Shown one piece after another: positions 1 to 5,272 of a stretch of DNA of 5,272 nucleotides. A program made the translations under genes and the position numbers. Within the stretch, counting starts at the first letter, position 1. Each line of letters begins with the position of its first letter. Source of the stretch: Bacillota bacterium (GTDB lineage Bacteria > Bacillota > Clostridia > DSM-8532); assembly GCA_023446675.1 (NCBI GenBank), contig JAEXPO010000633.1:1-5272 (forward strand). The letters run 5' to 3'. The notes below the pieces were generated by a model. It searched no databases, was not told where the DNA came from, and was given only the letters and a program-made list of their open reading frames with translations.

Positions 1-857
1 ATCGGCGTCATCATTTTTCCAATATTTGCGGCAAGCTTTCTCTTGCACGCAACACAACCGATTTCACCCTTTCGGCAATCCGCCTCAATTTCAGTTACCT
101 CATCCTCTGAAAAGAGCTTGTGGTAGGTAAAGACATTACATACCTCGGGGTGTCCCGGATCTGTTTTTCGAATTCTGGCAGGATCCGTAATCATGCTCAT
201 GACCTTTTTGGTAACCTCTTCGGGGCTGTCGGAAAGAGCGATGGTATTATTGTAGCTTTTGCTCATTTTCCTTCCGTCCAGGCCGGGAAGCACCCGTGCC
301 TTGGTCATAAGTGGCTGAGGCTCAGGAAAAACTTCCTTATTATATAAGTGATTAAAGCGGCGGGCAATTTCACGGGTAAGCTCAATATGAGGAAGCTGAT
401 CCTCACCTACAGGCACAAAGCCTGCCTTATATACAAGAATATCTGCGGCCTGAAGGCAGGGATAGCCTAAAAAGCCGTAGGTCGCAATATTTTTTTCCTT
501 AAGCTGGGCCAGCTGATCCTTATAGGTGGGACAGCGGTAGAGCCAGGAAAGAGGAACATTCATGGAAAAGAGCAGATGAAGCTCCGCATGCTCCTTCACA
601 GAGGACTGAAGAAAAAGAACGCTTTTCTCCGGATCCAGCCCTGCGCTGAGCCAGTCAATAACCAAATTTTCAATGTGGCTGCTGAGCTCGGAGGTATCCT
701 CATAGCCCGTGGTTAAAGCATGCCAGTCCACCACGGAATACAGGCAGTCATACTCATCCTGGAGCCTGACCCAGTTTTCCAGGGCTCCCAGATAATTCCC
801 CAGATGCAAAGCCCCGGTAGGGCGCATTCCGCTTAAAATCGTACCTTTTTTTTCCAT
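1..857 (-). CDS. trpS: Tryptophanyl-tRNA synthetase (TrpRS), C-terminus cut by window edge
   Basis: This class I aminoacyl-tRNA synthetase charges tRNA-Trp with tryptophan in the cytosol. 285 codons are visible with no stop; bacterial TrpRS is usually about 330 residues, so some 45 residues lie beyond position 1. Visible motifs are the HIGH-type signature PTGALHLGN (residues 13-21), GEDQ (151-154) in the tryptophan/ATP site region, and a perfect KMSKS (197-201). The C-terminal part has cysteines at 240, 261, 268 and 271. The C-x6-C-x2-C spacing of the last three matches the [4Fe-4S]-binding TrpRS of Thermotoga maritima as I recall it (inference). Two in-frame ATGs occur, at 863 and 857. AGGAG lies 3 nt from the first and 9 nt from the second, so I chose 857. 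It follows the M50 protease gene across a probable terminator and probably has its own weak promoter. Identity is near certain. Confidence 0.97.
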   Translation of the reverse strand, partial: MEKKGTILSGMRPTGALHLGNYLGALENWVRLQDEYDCLYSVVDWHALTTGYEDTSELSSHIENLVIDWLSAGLDPEKSVLFLQSSVKEHAELHLLFSMNVPLSWLYRCPTYKDQLAQLKEKNIATYGFLGYPCLQAADILVYKAGFVPVGEDQLPHIELTREIARRFNHLYNKEVFPEPQPLMTKARVLPGLDGRKMSKSYNNTIALSDSPEEVTKKVMSMITDPARIRKTDPGHPEVCNVFTYHKLFSEDEVTEIEADCRKGEIGCVACKRKLAANIGKMMTP

Positions 858-864
858 CTTCATT

Positions 865-871
865 CTCTCCT
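865..871 (-). promoter_or_regulatory. Ribosome binding site deciding the trpS start
   Basis: On the minus strand the sequence reads AGGAGAG, then ATG at 863 and a second in-frame ATG at 857. The AGGAG core is 3 nt from the first ATG, which is too close, and 9 nt from the second, which is near optimal. This favours initiation at 857; the difference is only two residues. Confidence 0.65.
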
Positions 872-884
872 GTATGGGTTGTTG

Positions 885-912
885 CTTATAAAAGCCTTAT
901 TAAAAATTTAAA
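885..912 (-). promoter_or_regulatory. Possible weak sigma-A promoter for trpS
   Basis: The minus strand shows TTTAAA (912-907, four of six matches to TTGACA), a 16-base spacer, and TATAAG (890-885, five of six matches to TATAAT). Transcription would start near 878, giving a leader of about 20 nt that includes the trpS ribosome binding site. The -35 element sits inside the AT-rich tail of the upstream terminator, so the match may be partly compositional. The leader is far too short for a T-box riboswitch. Confidence 0.35.
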
Positions 913-933
913 GGGAATACAAGGCGTATCCCC
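901..933 (-). terminator. Probable intrinsic terminator after the M50 protease gene
   Basis: Immediately after the TAG stop at 934, the minus strand forms an 8-bp stem of GGGGATAC with GTATTCCC (one G-T wobble) around a 5-nt loop, GCCTT. This is followed by TTTAAATTTTTA. The T-tract is interrupted by AAA, so termination may be partial. If it works, it separates trpS transcription from the upstream protease gene. Confidence 0.5.
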
Positions 934-1611
934 CTATAAACCGTAAACTAAACTTATGACATAGGACATGCTGTTGTAAATGGGGCTGGCTATGGTTGAC
1001 ACCGCATTGCCGATGATATTGCCCGGCAGAAAAACCACCAGTGCGATAAAGGCAAGGCCGATATACTGCTCATAACGGGCAAAGCGGAAGTAGCTCTCCT
1101 CAGGAATAAAGGAGGAGATAAGGCGGGAGCCGTCAAGAGGAGGTACAGGCAGAAGGTTAAATACTGCAAGACTGACATTAACATATACCAGTGTCTGAAA
1201 AAAGGTTTGAGCATAGACCATTGCAGTGTCCATGGCCATTGTATCCAGCGGGATGACACCCAGGCTTATAAGCTTAACAACGCCGCCCCAGATAAAATAG
1301 CTGACAAAGGCCAGAATCAGATTTGACAGCGGTCCTGCCATGGCGACCAGAATCATCCCCATGCGACGGTTTTTAAAGTAGAAGGAATTGACGGGCACGG
1401 GCTTGGCCCAGCCGAATCCGGCGACATACATCATTATGACGCCCATTAAATCCAAATGCCTGAAAGGATTTAGGGTAAGCCTTCCTGCCTGCTTGGCAGT
1501 AGGATCTCCCATTTTATAGGCCACATAGCCGTGAGCAAATTCATGAACCGGCAGTGCCAGCAGAAGAATGGGCGTCATATAAAGCAAAGTTTGAATATTA
1601 AAACGATCCAA
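934..1611 (-). CDS. Site-2 protease family (M50) integral membrane zinc metalloprotease
   Basis: This is a small membrane metalloprotease of the minimal S2P/M50 type, expected to cut substrates within or near the membrane; its substrate is unknown. From the TTG start it is 225 residues. The zinc-binding HEFAH (HExxH) is at residues 23-27 inside the first hydrophobic segment. GRLTLNP is at 43-49, the AGP turn at 92-94, and the third-ligand motif NLLPVPPLDG at 152-161 (Asp160). Several hydrophobic segments flank these. No PDZ or CBS domain is present, so this is the short form rather than RseP-like. The start at TTG 1611 is chosen because AAGGAAGG lies 7 nt upstream and the predicted transcript begins near 1637. 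An upstream in-frame TTG at 1632 would leave only about a 5-nt leader and no ribosome binding site. In many Clostridia this family sits between trpS and scpA; only the trpS side is seen here. Confidence 0.93.
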   Translation of the reverse strand: MDRFNIQTLLYMTPILLLALPVHEFAHGYVAYKMGDPTAKQAGRLTLNPFRHLDLMGVIMMYVAGFGWAKPVPVNSFYFKNRRMGMILVAMAGPLSNLILAFVSYFIWGGVVKLISLGVIPLDTMAMDTAMVYAQTFFQTLVYVNVSLAVFNLLPVPPLDGSRLISSFIPEESYFRFARYEQYIGLAFIALVVFLPGNIIGNAVSTIASPIYNSMSYVISLVYGL

Positions 1612-1618
1612 GAATACA

Positions 1619-1626
1619 CCTTCCTT
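1619..1626 (-). promoter_or_regulatory. Ribosome binding site deciding the M50 protease TTG start
   Basis: The minus strand reads AAGGAAGG followed by a 7-nt spacer and TTG at 1611. No ATG or GTG occurs in frame at a suitable distance. The next in-frame ATG is ten codons further downstream (Met11 from this start), inside the first membrane segment and close to HExxH. This supports TTG 1611 as the real start. Confidence 0.7.
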
Positions 1627-1643
1627 ATCCAAATATCATGGCC

Positions 1644-1672
1644 ATTATAAAGACCCCGCCCGCTTAGCGCAA
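1644..1672 (-). promoter_or_regulatory. Probable sigma-A-type promoter for the M50 protease gene
   Basis: A perfect -10 box TATAAT lies at 1649-1644 on the minus strand. Exactly 17 bases upstream is TTGCGC (1672-1667), which keeps the TTG of the -35 consensus. A start near 1637 would give a leader of about 26 nt containing the AAGGAAGG site. The -35 hexamer lies within an inverted repeat (1658-1687), which could matter for regulation. The spacing and leader length make this more than a chance match, but the -35 is only half consensus. Confidence 0.6.
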
Positions 1673-1687
1673 GCATAGCTTGCGGGC
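1658..1687. repeat. GC-rich bulged inverted repeat, distal copy
   Basis: GCCCGC (1658-1663) pairs with GCGGGC (1682-1687), and AAGC (1671-1674) pairs with GCTT (1678-1681) around an ATA loop. This gives about 10 bp with a 7-nt one-sided bulge. A competing fold pairs CGCAAGC (1668-1674) with GCTTGCG (1678-1684). No T-run follows on either strand, so it is not a standard terminator. It overlaps the -35 region of the protease promoter and shares the core GCTTA(G)CGCAA with the neighbouring hairpin at 1704-1738. Confidence 0.6.
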
Positions 1688-1703
1688 ATGGCCCCCCTGC
1701 CTT

Positions 1704-1738
1704 TAGCCGGATTTGCTTACGCAAAGGGCTTCCGGCTA
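1704..1738. repeat. GC-rich bulged inverted repeat at the dgkA stop codon
   Basis: TAGCCGGA (1704-1711) pairs perfectly with TCCGGCTA (1731-1738). Inside it TTTGC (1712-1716) pairs with GCAAA (1721-1725) around the loop TTAC. The result is a 13-bp stem interrupted only by a 5-nt bulge (1726-1730). On the minus strand the first three bases of the stem are the TAG stop codon of dgkA. The structure is strong but is followed by AAAGGCAGG on the transcribed strand, not by a T-run. It may protect the 3' end of the dgkA transcript, pause RNA polymerase, or be part of a dispersed palindromic repeat. Confidence 0.7.
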
Positions 1739-2107
1739 CCGGCCGGTGAAGAGGGCCACAATCGGCCCTGTGAAAACAATAAGCCCTAAAAGCACAGCCA
1801 GTATGGCTGCCGTCATTACGGCTCCAGCCGCAATGTCCTTTATTTTCCGGGCTTTCTCCGAATATCCCGGGCAAACCAGATCCACTATATTTTCAATTGC
1901 CGTATTAATCAGTTCACATATAAAGACAACTGCAATCGCTATAATAATGAGGGTCCAGCTTTGAAGGGGCACCCGAAAATAAAGGCCGCCCGCTACGGCC
2001 AGAAAAGCCGCCAGCGTATGAAGCTTCATGTTCCGTTCCTCCAGGAAGGCCCGTTCGATGCCTGCCGCGGCATTGCGGAAGCTGTCCAGCAGTCTCTTGT
2101 TCTTCAT
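1736..2107 (-). CDS. dgkA: Undecaprenol/diacylglycerol kinase, DgkA family
   Basis: This is a small integral membrane lipid kinase. In Gram-positive bacteria the family mainly phosphorylates undecaprenol, feeding the carrier lipid pool for cell wall synthesis. From ATG 2107 it has 123 residues, the usual family length. Visible signatures are EERN (residues 23-26), the catalytic-site stretch ELINTAIEN with Glu65, Asn68 and Glu72 followed by Asp76, and KDIAAGAV (90-97). Three hydrophobic membrane segments lie at about 32-48, 51-70 and 93-117. AGGAAGG lies 9 nt before ATG 2107. A longer reading from GTG 2146 adds 13 residues, overlaps the ybeY stop as GTGA and would allow translational coupling, but it has a weaker binding site and an N-terminus unlike the family. 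It is last in the phoH-pgpH-ybeY-dgkA series, and its stop codon begins a strong hairpin. Lipid specificity cannot be read from sequence. Confidence 0.94.
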   Translation of the reverse strand: MKNKRLLDSFRNAAAGIERAFLEERNMKLHTLAAFLAVAGGLYFRVPLQSWTLIIIAIAVVFICELINTAIENIVDLVCPGYSEKARKIKDIAAGAVMTAAILAVLLGLIVFTGPIVALFTGR

Positions 2108-2116
2108 AGCCTCTTT

Positions 2117-2123
2117 CCTTCCT
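2117..2123 (-). promoter_or_regulatory. Ribosome binding site favouring the shorter dgkA start
   Basis: AGGAAGG on the minus strand stands 9 nt before ATG 2107. Upstream, GTG 2146 is preceded directly by AGAAGAGA, with almost no spacing. The better-placed site supports the 123-residue form, which also aligns with the usual DgkA N-terminus. Confidence 0.6.
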
Positions 2124-2142
2124 GCCGTCTGTGCCATTTCAA

Positions 2143-2631
2143 TCACTCTCTTCTAAGGCCAAGGCTGCTTAAAACCTGCTCTTGTTTCTCAAACATCGTT
2201 TTTTCCTCTTCAGGGCTCATGTGATCATAGCCCAAAAGGTGAAGCATTCCGTGAACCGTTAAAAAGGCCAGTTCCCTTTCCAGTGAGTGACCATAGTTTT
2301 GGGCCTGCTCCAAAGCCTTTTCGGCAGAAATCAGTATATCTCCCAAAGCCACTCTTTTTGTTTCAGGGTCAATATCAAAGGGGAGAACCTGAGGCTTTCC
2401 GTCCACCGCTTCCAAAAGTGGAAAGGACAGGACATCGGTTGGGGAATCAATTTCTCTGTGCTCCCGGTTTATTTCTCTTATGCTTTCATTATCCGTAAGC
2501 TCAATAGATACTTCCCAGGGATGTGCAAAGCCCTCCGTTTTAACCACCAGCTTCGCAGCTTTTTCCAATAGTTTAACCGTTTCCCCCGGAATTTTCAACT
2601 TCTTCTGCCTGTTGTAGAGATAGAGCTTCAT
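2143..2631 (-). CDS. ybeY: rRNA maturation endoribonuclease YbeY
   Basis: This zinc-dependent single-strand endoribonuclease of the UPF0054 family acts in 16S rRNA 3'-end maturation and ribosome quality control in the cytosol. At 162 residues it is of normal length. The zinc site is HGMLHLLGYDH (residues 127-137: His127, His131, His137). The conserved Arg59 and the stretch SPTDVLSFP (63-71) are present, as is LGDILIS (96-102), so all expected catalytic features are intact. ATG 2631 is preceded by AGGAG with an 8-nt spacer, and the N-terminus (LYLYNRQ) matches the family. Its first 59 bases lie inside the 3' end of the upstream HD-domain gene in another frame, which suggests coupled translation. 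Its TGA stop overlaps a possible upstream dgkA GTG. PhoH, two genes upstream, is its usual genomic partner. Confidence 0.97.
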   Translation of the reverse strand: MKLYLYNRQKKLKIPGETVKLLEKAAKLVVKTEGFAHPWEVSIELTDNESIREINREHREIDSPTDVLSFPLLEAVDGKPQVLPFDIDPETKRVALGDILISAEKALEQAQNYGHSLERELAFLTVHGMLHLLGYDHMSPEEEKTMFEKQEQVLSSLGLRRE

Positions 2632-4861
2632 TAATTTTACTCCTTTTGAATTTGTTGGGCAGCCTTCGCTTTACATAAATACTGCTGTCCAGTTCCTCAA
2701 GGGTATTTTTCTTTTCAAGTTCAGGGTATTCGGTTCTTTCATGGAAGATGCCGCTTAAAACCTTCAGGAAGCTGTCGGCAATGATGCTGATATCCTTTAA
2801 TGTCAAATGGCAGCGATCCAGCTGACCGTCGTCCAGCTTATCCTTAAGAATTTTCCGTACCAGGCCTTCCACCTTTCCTCTGGTTCTGTCGGACATGGCC
2901 CGCACAGCGGCTTCCACGGAGTCGGCCAGCATGACCACAGCGGCTTCCCTTGAATCGGGCAAAGGGCCTTCGTAGCGGAAATGCTCTTCCTCCGCCGTGC
3001 CGTTTTTATCTATCTGAGTGGCTCTGTGATAGAAATAGGCCACCAGGGTTGTACCGTGGTGCTGGAGTATAATGTCACGGATAACCTTTGGCAAATGGTA
3101 TTTAACAGCCAGCTCCTCCCCGTCTCTTGTATGGGAGGTAATAACCAGTGCGCTTAAATTAGGAGTGAGGCGGTCATGAGGATTTTCGTCCATCTGATTT
3201 TCCTTAAAGAAATTGGGCCTTAAAAGCTTACCCACATCGTGGTAATAAGCACCGACCCGCGCAAGGATGGCGTTGCCTCCGATTTCCCTTGTGGCAACCT
3301 CTGCCAGGTTTCCCACTAAAAGGCTATGGTGGTAGGTGCCCGGCGCCTCCATTAAGAGACGTTTAAGCAGAGGGTGGTTGGGATCTGCCAGCTCAAGCAG
3401 CTTAAGGGGTGTAATCACATTAAAGGTGGTTTCCAGAAAGGGCATAAGGCCAATAGCCAGTATAATGGAAAAAATACCGTTGACAAAAGCCAATCCGCCA
3501 TCATTAAGAAGGGCATTGGCACTCTCTTTTTCAAGGGCTCCGGCAATAACCACCACAAAGGTATTTATAAGGCCAAGAAGAACACCGGCCAGTGATATCT
3601 TACGGCGCTGGGAGGCATTGACAGTAAGGTAGGCTGCAAAGGTTCCTCCAATGAGGGACATAAACATAAACCGCGTATTTCCTTCCAGCATCAGGGAGAA
3701 GCTGAAGGTTAACAGAAGGTTTACGGCAATGGCAGGCTCAACCCCGAGGAAAATGGAGGTCAGTACCGGCGCAATAAAAATAGGAACAAGGAAATAGGCA
3801 TAATCCGGAACAAATTCCCTGATGAGCCACGTGAAGAAAGTGGTTATAAGAATAACGGCGCACAGGAGCATGACCGAATTGCGATCAGCATAAATTTTAT
3901 GATGGAAAAAATAAAGGTACATGACAAGCAGTATAGTTAATAGCATAATGATTGCAAAGACCGAAGCATACAAAAGATAATCGGGAGCCCCTTCATTATC
4001 TATGTAGTTAAGCTCCTTCAGCACCTCGAAAATGTCAGCCGTAACCACATCGTCCTTGCTGATTATCCGCTCGTCCTTATAGATAATAACGGGATTGTCC
4101 TTGACATAGGTTTCAATAAACAGGGCCCTGTCCTGCTCCGTCTTTTCCTGATCCAGGCGCCGGTTGGGCTTGACAACCTTGTTAACCACATCCTGGGCGA
4201 TGGCGGTAAGATCCGGCTCGCTTTCCTTGAAGGCCATGGCCAAAACCGCCTCGCTCTTCACCTCAGCAAGGTTTTCCTGCATGACATTCTGGCGCGTAAT
4301 ACCAGGAAGCACAACCTTAATAAACGTGTTTTTCAAAGACTCCAGGGGTGATACGCCCTCTTTGGTAAAAAGAAGGACCTTCGTGTCCTGGTCAAGCCTG
4401 CCCAAAACTGTGCCCAAAGCCGATGTATCGTACTTTTTGACAAGCTCGTCTATCAGGACGGGATCCAGATCAATCTCACTGCCGGTGCCCTGCTCCTGGC
4501 CGGCTAAATCCGCCTTTACGCTGTTAACGAGCTTGGTCAGGCTTTCAAAATACTCATAAGCTCCATTTATCATATCCGTATTGGCGTTTTCAACTGTAAG
4601 AACAACGGGGGACAGCTCGTCCGCCTTTTTTTCCGCGTTTTCACGGGTTTTATCGGTATTCTCAATATCACGGGGTGCCTTGATGTCGTATTGAGATACC
4701 ATTCCCACCCTCAGCATATACTTTTTGGGCGCCGACTCGTAAGCCACCATGCCCGAAAGTACAAAAAGGGTGACAACGAGGGACAGAATGCGCTGAAAGG
4801 ATGAGCTTCTCAAATAGCCCTTGATTTTCACATCGCTTTCCTTGCGGTCCTTTTTACTCAC
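2573..4861 (-). CDS. pgpH: 7TM-HD domain protein, PgpH family (probable c-di-AMP phosphodiesterase)
   Basis: The protein has 762 residues. A short charged cytoplasmic N-terminus and one membrane anchor (about 22-41) are followed by an extracellular 7TMR-HDED-type domain (about 42-293), seven membrane segments (about 295-477) and a cytoplasmic HD phosphohydrolase domain (about 505-660). Metal-site residues visible are HHS (511-513), HDVGK (541-545), His577, the pair His601-His602 and Asp647. In characterised relatives such as Listeria PgpH this domain hydrolyses the second messenger c-di-AMP; the same activity here is inferred. The extracellular domain is thought to sense a signal, unidentified. 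The GTG start is supported by a full AGGAGG 7 nt upstream. It follows phoH by 28 bases and overlaps ybeY by 59 bases. The last 30 or so residues are charged and look like a variable tail. All catalytic residues I could look for are present. Confidence 0.95.
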   Translation of the reverse strand: MSKKDRKESDVKIKGYLRSSSFQRILSLVVTLFVLSGMVAYESAPKKYMLRVGMVSQYDIKAPRDIENTDKTRENAEKKADELSPVVLTVENANTDMINGAYEYFESLTKLVNSVKADLAGQEQGTGSEIDLDPVLIDELVKKYDTSALGTVLGRLDQDTKVLLFTKEGVSPLESLKNTFIKVVLPGITRQNVMQENLAEVKSEAVLAMAFKESEPDLTAIAQDVVNKVVKPNRRLDQEKTEQDRALFIETYVKDNPVIIYKDERIISKDDVVTADIFEVLKELNYIDNEGAPDYLLYASVFAIIMLLTILLVMYLYFFHHKIYADRNSVMLLCAVILITTFFTWLIREFVPDYAYFLVPIFIAPVLTSIFLGVEPAIAVNLLLTFSFSLMLEGNTRFMFMSLIGGTFAAYLTVNASQRRKISLAGVLLGLINTFVVVIAGALEKESANALLNDGGLAFVNGIFSIILAIGLMPFLETTFNVITPLKLLELADPNHPLLKRLLMEAPGTYHHSLLVGNLAEVATREIGGNAILARVGAYYHDVGKLLRPNFFKENQMDENPHDRLTPNLSALVITSHTRDGEELAVKYHLPKVIRDIILQHHGTTLVAYFYHRATQIDKNGTAEEEHFRYEGPLPDSREAAVVMLADSVEAAVRAMSDRTRGKVEGLVRKILKDKLDDGQLDRCHLTLKDISIIADSFLKVLSGIFHERTEYPELEKKNTLEELDSSIYVKRRLPNKFKRSKINEALSLQQAEEVENSGGNG
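2640..2644 (-). promoter_or_regulatory. ybeY ribosome binding site inside the pgpH coding sequence
   Basis: The minus strand reads AGGAG, an 8-nt AT-rich spacer and ATG 2631. The site lies within the last codons of the HD-domain gene, so ribosomes finishing that gene pass over it. It fixes the ybeY start despite the long overlap. Confidence 0.75.
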
Positions 4862-4868
4862 TGCCCCA

Positions 4869-4874
4869 CCTCCT
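4869..4874 (-). promoter_or_regulatory. Consensus ribosome binding site for the GTG start of pgpH
   Basis: A full AGGAGG stands 7 nt upstream of GTG 4861 on the minus strand. This strong site compensates for the non-ATG start. It lies in the 28-base gap after phoH, which shows no promoter or terminator, consistent with co-transcription. Confidence 0.75.
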
Positions 4875-4889
4875 TTTAGCTTTTACGCA

Positions 4890-5272
4890 TCAAGCCTCAC
4901 TGGCCTCATAGGCTTTAATGATGCGCTGCACCAGCTCGTGACGCACTACGTCCCGACCGGTTAAGTGAATGAAGCAAAGCCCTTCCACGTGGGCAAGGAT
5001 ACGCCTGGCTTCAATAAGGCCTGATTTCTTCTCCCCAGGCAAATCAATCTGGGTAATGTCTCCTGTGATAACCGCCCGGGAACCTGCCCCTATGCGGGTT
5101 AAAAACATTTTCATCTGTTCCGGTGTGGTATTCTGGGCTTCATCAAGGATAATGAAGGCATCATCCAGGGTTCGCCCTCGCATATAAGCAAGGGGAGCAA
5201 TTTCAATGACTCCCTTTTCCAGATTGCTCTGGTAGGTTTCCGGCCCCATAATGTGGTAAAGTGCATCATAAA
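4890..5272 (-). CDS. phoH: PhoH family ATPase, C-terminal part only
   Basis: 126 codons of the C-terminal half of a PhoH-like (PhoL/YbeZ-type) P-loop ATPase are visible; full proteins are about 310-330 residues, so the start and the Walker A motif lie beyond position 5272. The Walker B stretch [10 protein letters not shown] is at visible residues 39-48, preceded by the signature [19 protein letters not shown], a sensor-like loop, follows. The C-terminus ends with [16 protein letters not shown], characteristic of the family. The frame is open to the window edge and residues upstream of the ATG at 5249 (YDALYHI) still match the family, so that ATG is internal. PhoH proteins are cytosolic and are linked to RNA processing and ribosome maturation with YbeY, whose gene lies two positions downstream. 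The exact biochemical role is not settled. Confidence 0.96.
   Translation of the reverse strand, partial: YDALYHIMGPETYQSNLEKGVIEIAPLAYMRGRTLDDAFIILDEAQNTTPEQMKMFLTRIGAGSRAVITGDITQIDLPGEKKSGLIEARRILAHVEGLCFIHLTGRDVVRHELVQRIIKAYEASEA

Noticed and set aside
858..933. T-box or other tryptophan-responsive leader upstream of trpS
   Set aside because: Only about 76 bases separate the genes, much of it the probable terminator of the protease gene. There is no room for a specifier stem-loop and antiterminator, and no T-box core sequence is seen.
1658..1687. Intrinsic terminator of the phoH-dgkA unit
   Set aside because: The stem is GC-rich, but the transcribed-strand sequence after it is GGGGTCTTTATAAT, without a T-run. 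The neighbouring hairpin at 1704-1738 also lacks one.
1738..1747. Ten-base perfect palindrome ACCGGCCGGT as an operator
   Set aside because: It encodes the last codons of dgkA and consists of simple CCGG repeats in a GC-rich patch. Nothing supports protein binding.
1575..1874. 99-residue minus-strand open frame spanning the dgkA 3' end and the gap
   Set aside because: It lies in another frame over dgkA, then the palindromes, then the protease promoter and start. It has no family resemblance or suitable ribosome binding site.
2573..2631. Frameshift or assembly error joining pgpH and ybeY
   Set aside because: Both proteins are complete by motif and length, and ybeY has its own well-placed ribosome binding site. 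A genuine overlap is the simpler reading, though it should be compared with relatives.
3336..3632. Plus-strand open frames such as 3336-3632, 4164-4559 and 120-347
   Set aside because: They are antisense to pgpH or trpS, have no recognisable domains, and the opposite-strand genes explain the sequence fully.
5247..5249. ATG as the true start of the PhoH gene
   Set aside because: The frame stays open to the window edge, the residues before it still match PhoH, and the Walker A half of the domain would be missing. The gene is simply cut by the window.

Overview
This window carries an ordinary low-to-mid GC Firmicutes chromosomal housekeeping region, most likely from an anaerobic Clostridia member. 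The reasons are the gene order phoH - 7TM-HD (pgpH) - ybeY - dgkA, strong AGGAGG-type ribosome binding sites, frequent GTG/TTG starts, and a tryptophanyl-tRNA synthetase carrying four cysteines of the iron-sulfur-binding type. Every gene I can support lies on the minus strand, so the window is read from its right end to its left end. Plus-strand open frames are shadows of these genes.

Right to left: 5272-4890 is the C-terminal part of a PhoH-family ATPase whose N-terminus is outside the window. 4861-2573 is a full-length seven-transmembrane HD-domain protein of the PgpH family (probable c-di-AMP phosphodiesterase). 2631-2143 is the YbeY endoribonuclease, which overlaps the 3' end of the HD gene by 59 bases. 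2107-1736 is a DgkA-type undecaprenol/diacylglycerol kinase. A 124-base gap (1612-1735) then holds two bulged GC-rich hairpins and a convincing sigma-A-type promoter. 1611-934 is a site-2 protease (M50) family membrane metalloprotease with a TTG start. 933-901 is a probable intrinsic terminator, and 857-1 is trpS, whose last few dozen codons are cut off by the window edge. There is no gene-free stretch longer than 300 bases.

The first four genes look like one transcription unit joining RNA and ribosome quality control (PhoH, YbeY), second-messenger turnover (PgpH) and lipid-carrier or lipid recycling (DgkA). In many Firmicutes this unit continues into cdd/era/recO. Here it stops at dgkA, and the next gene has its own promoter. 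The protease and trpS form a second module in which trpS probably has its own weak promoter too.

I found no previously undescribed system. The points worth a second look are the 59-base coding overlap, the paired bulged palindromes after dgkA, the four-cysteine TrpRS, the non-ATG start of the protease, and the missing era/cdd continuation.
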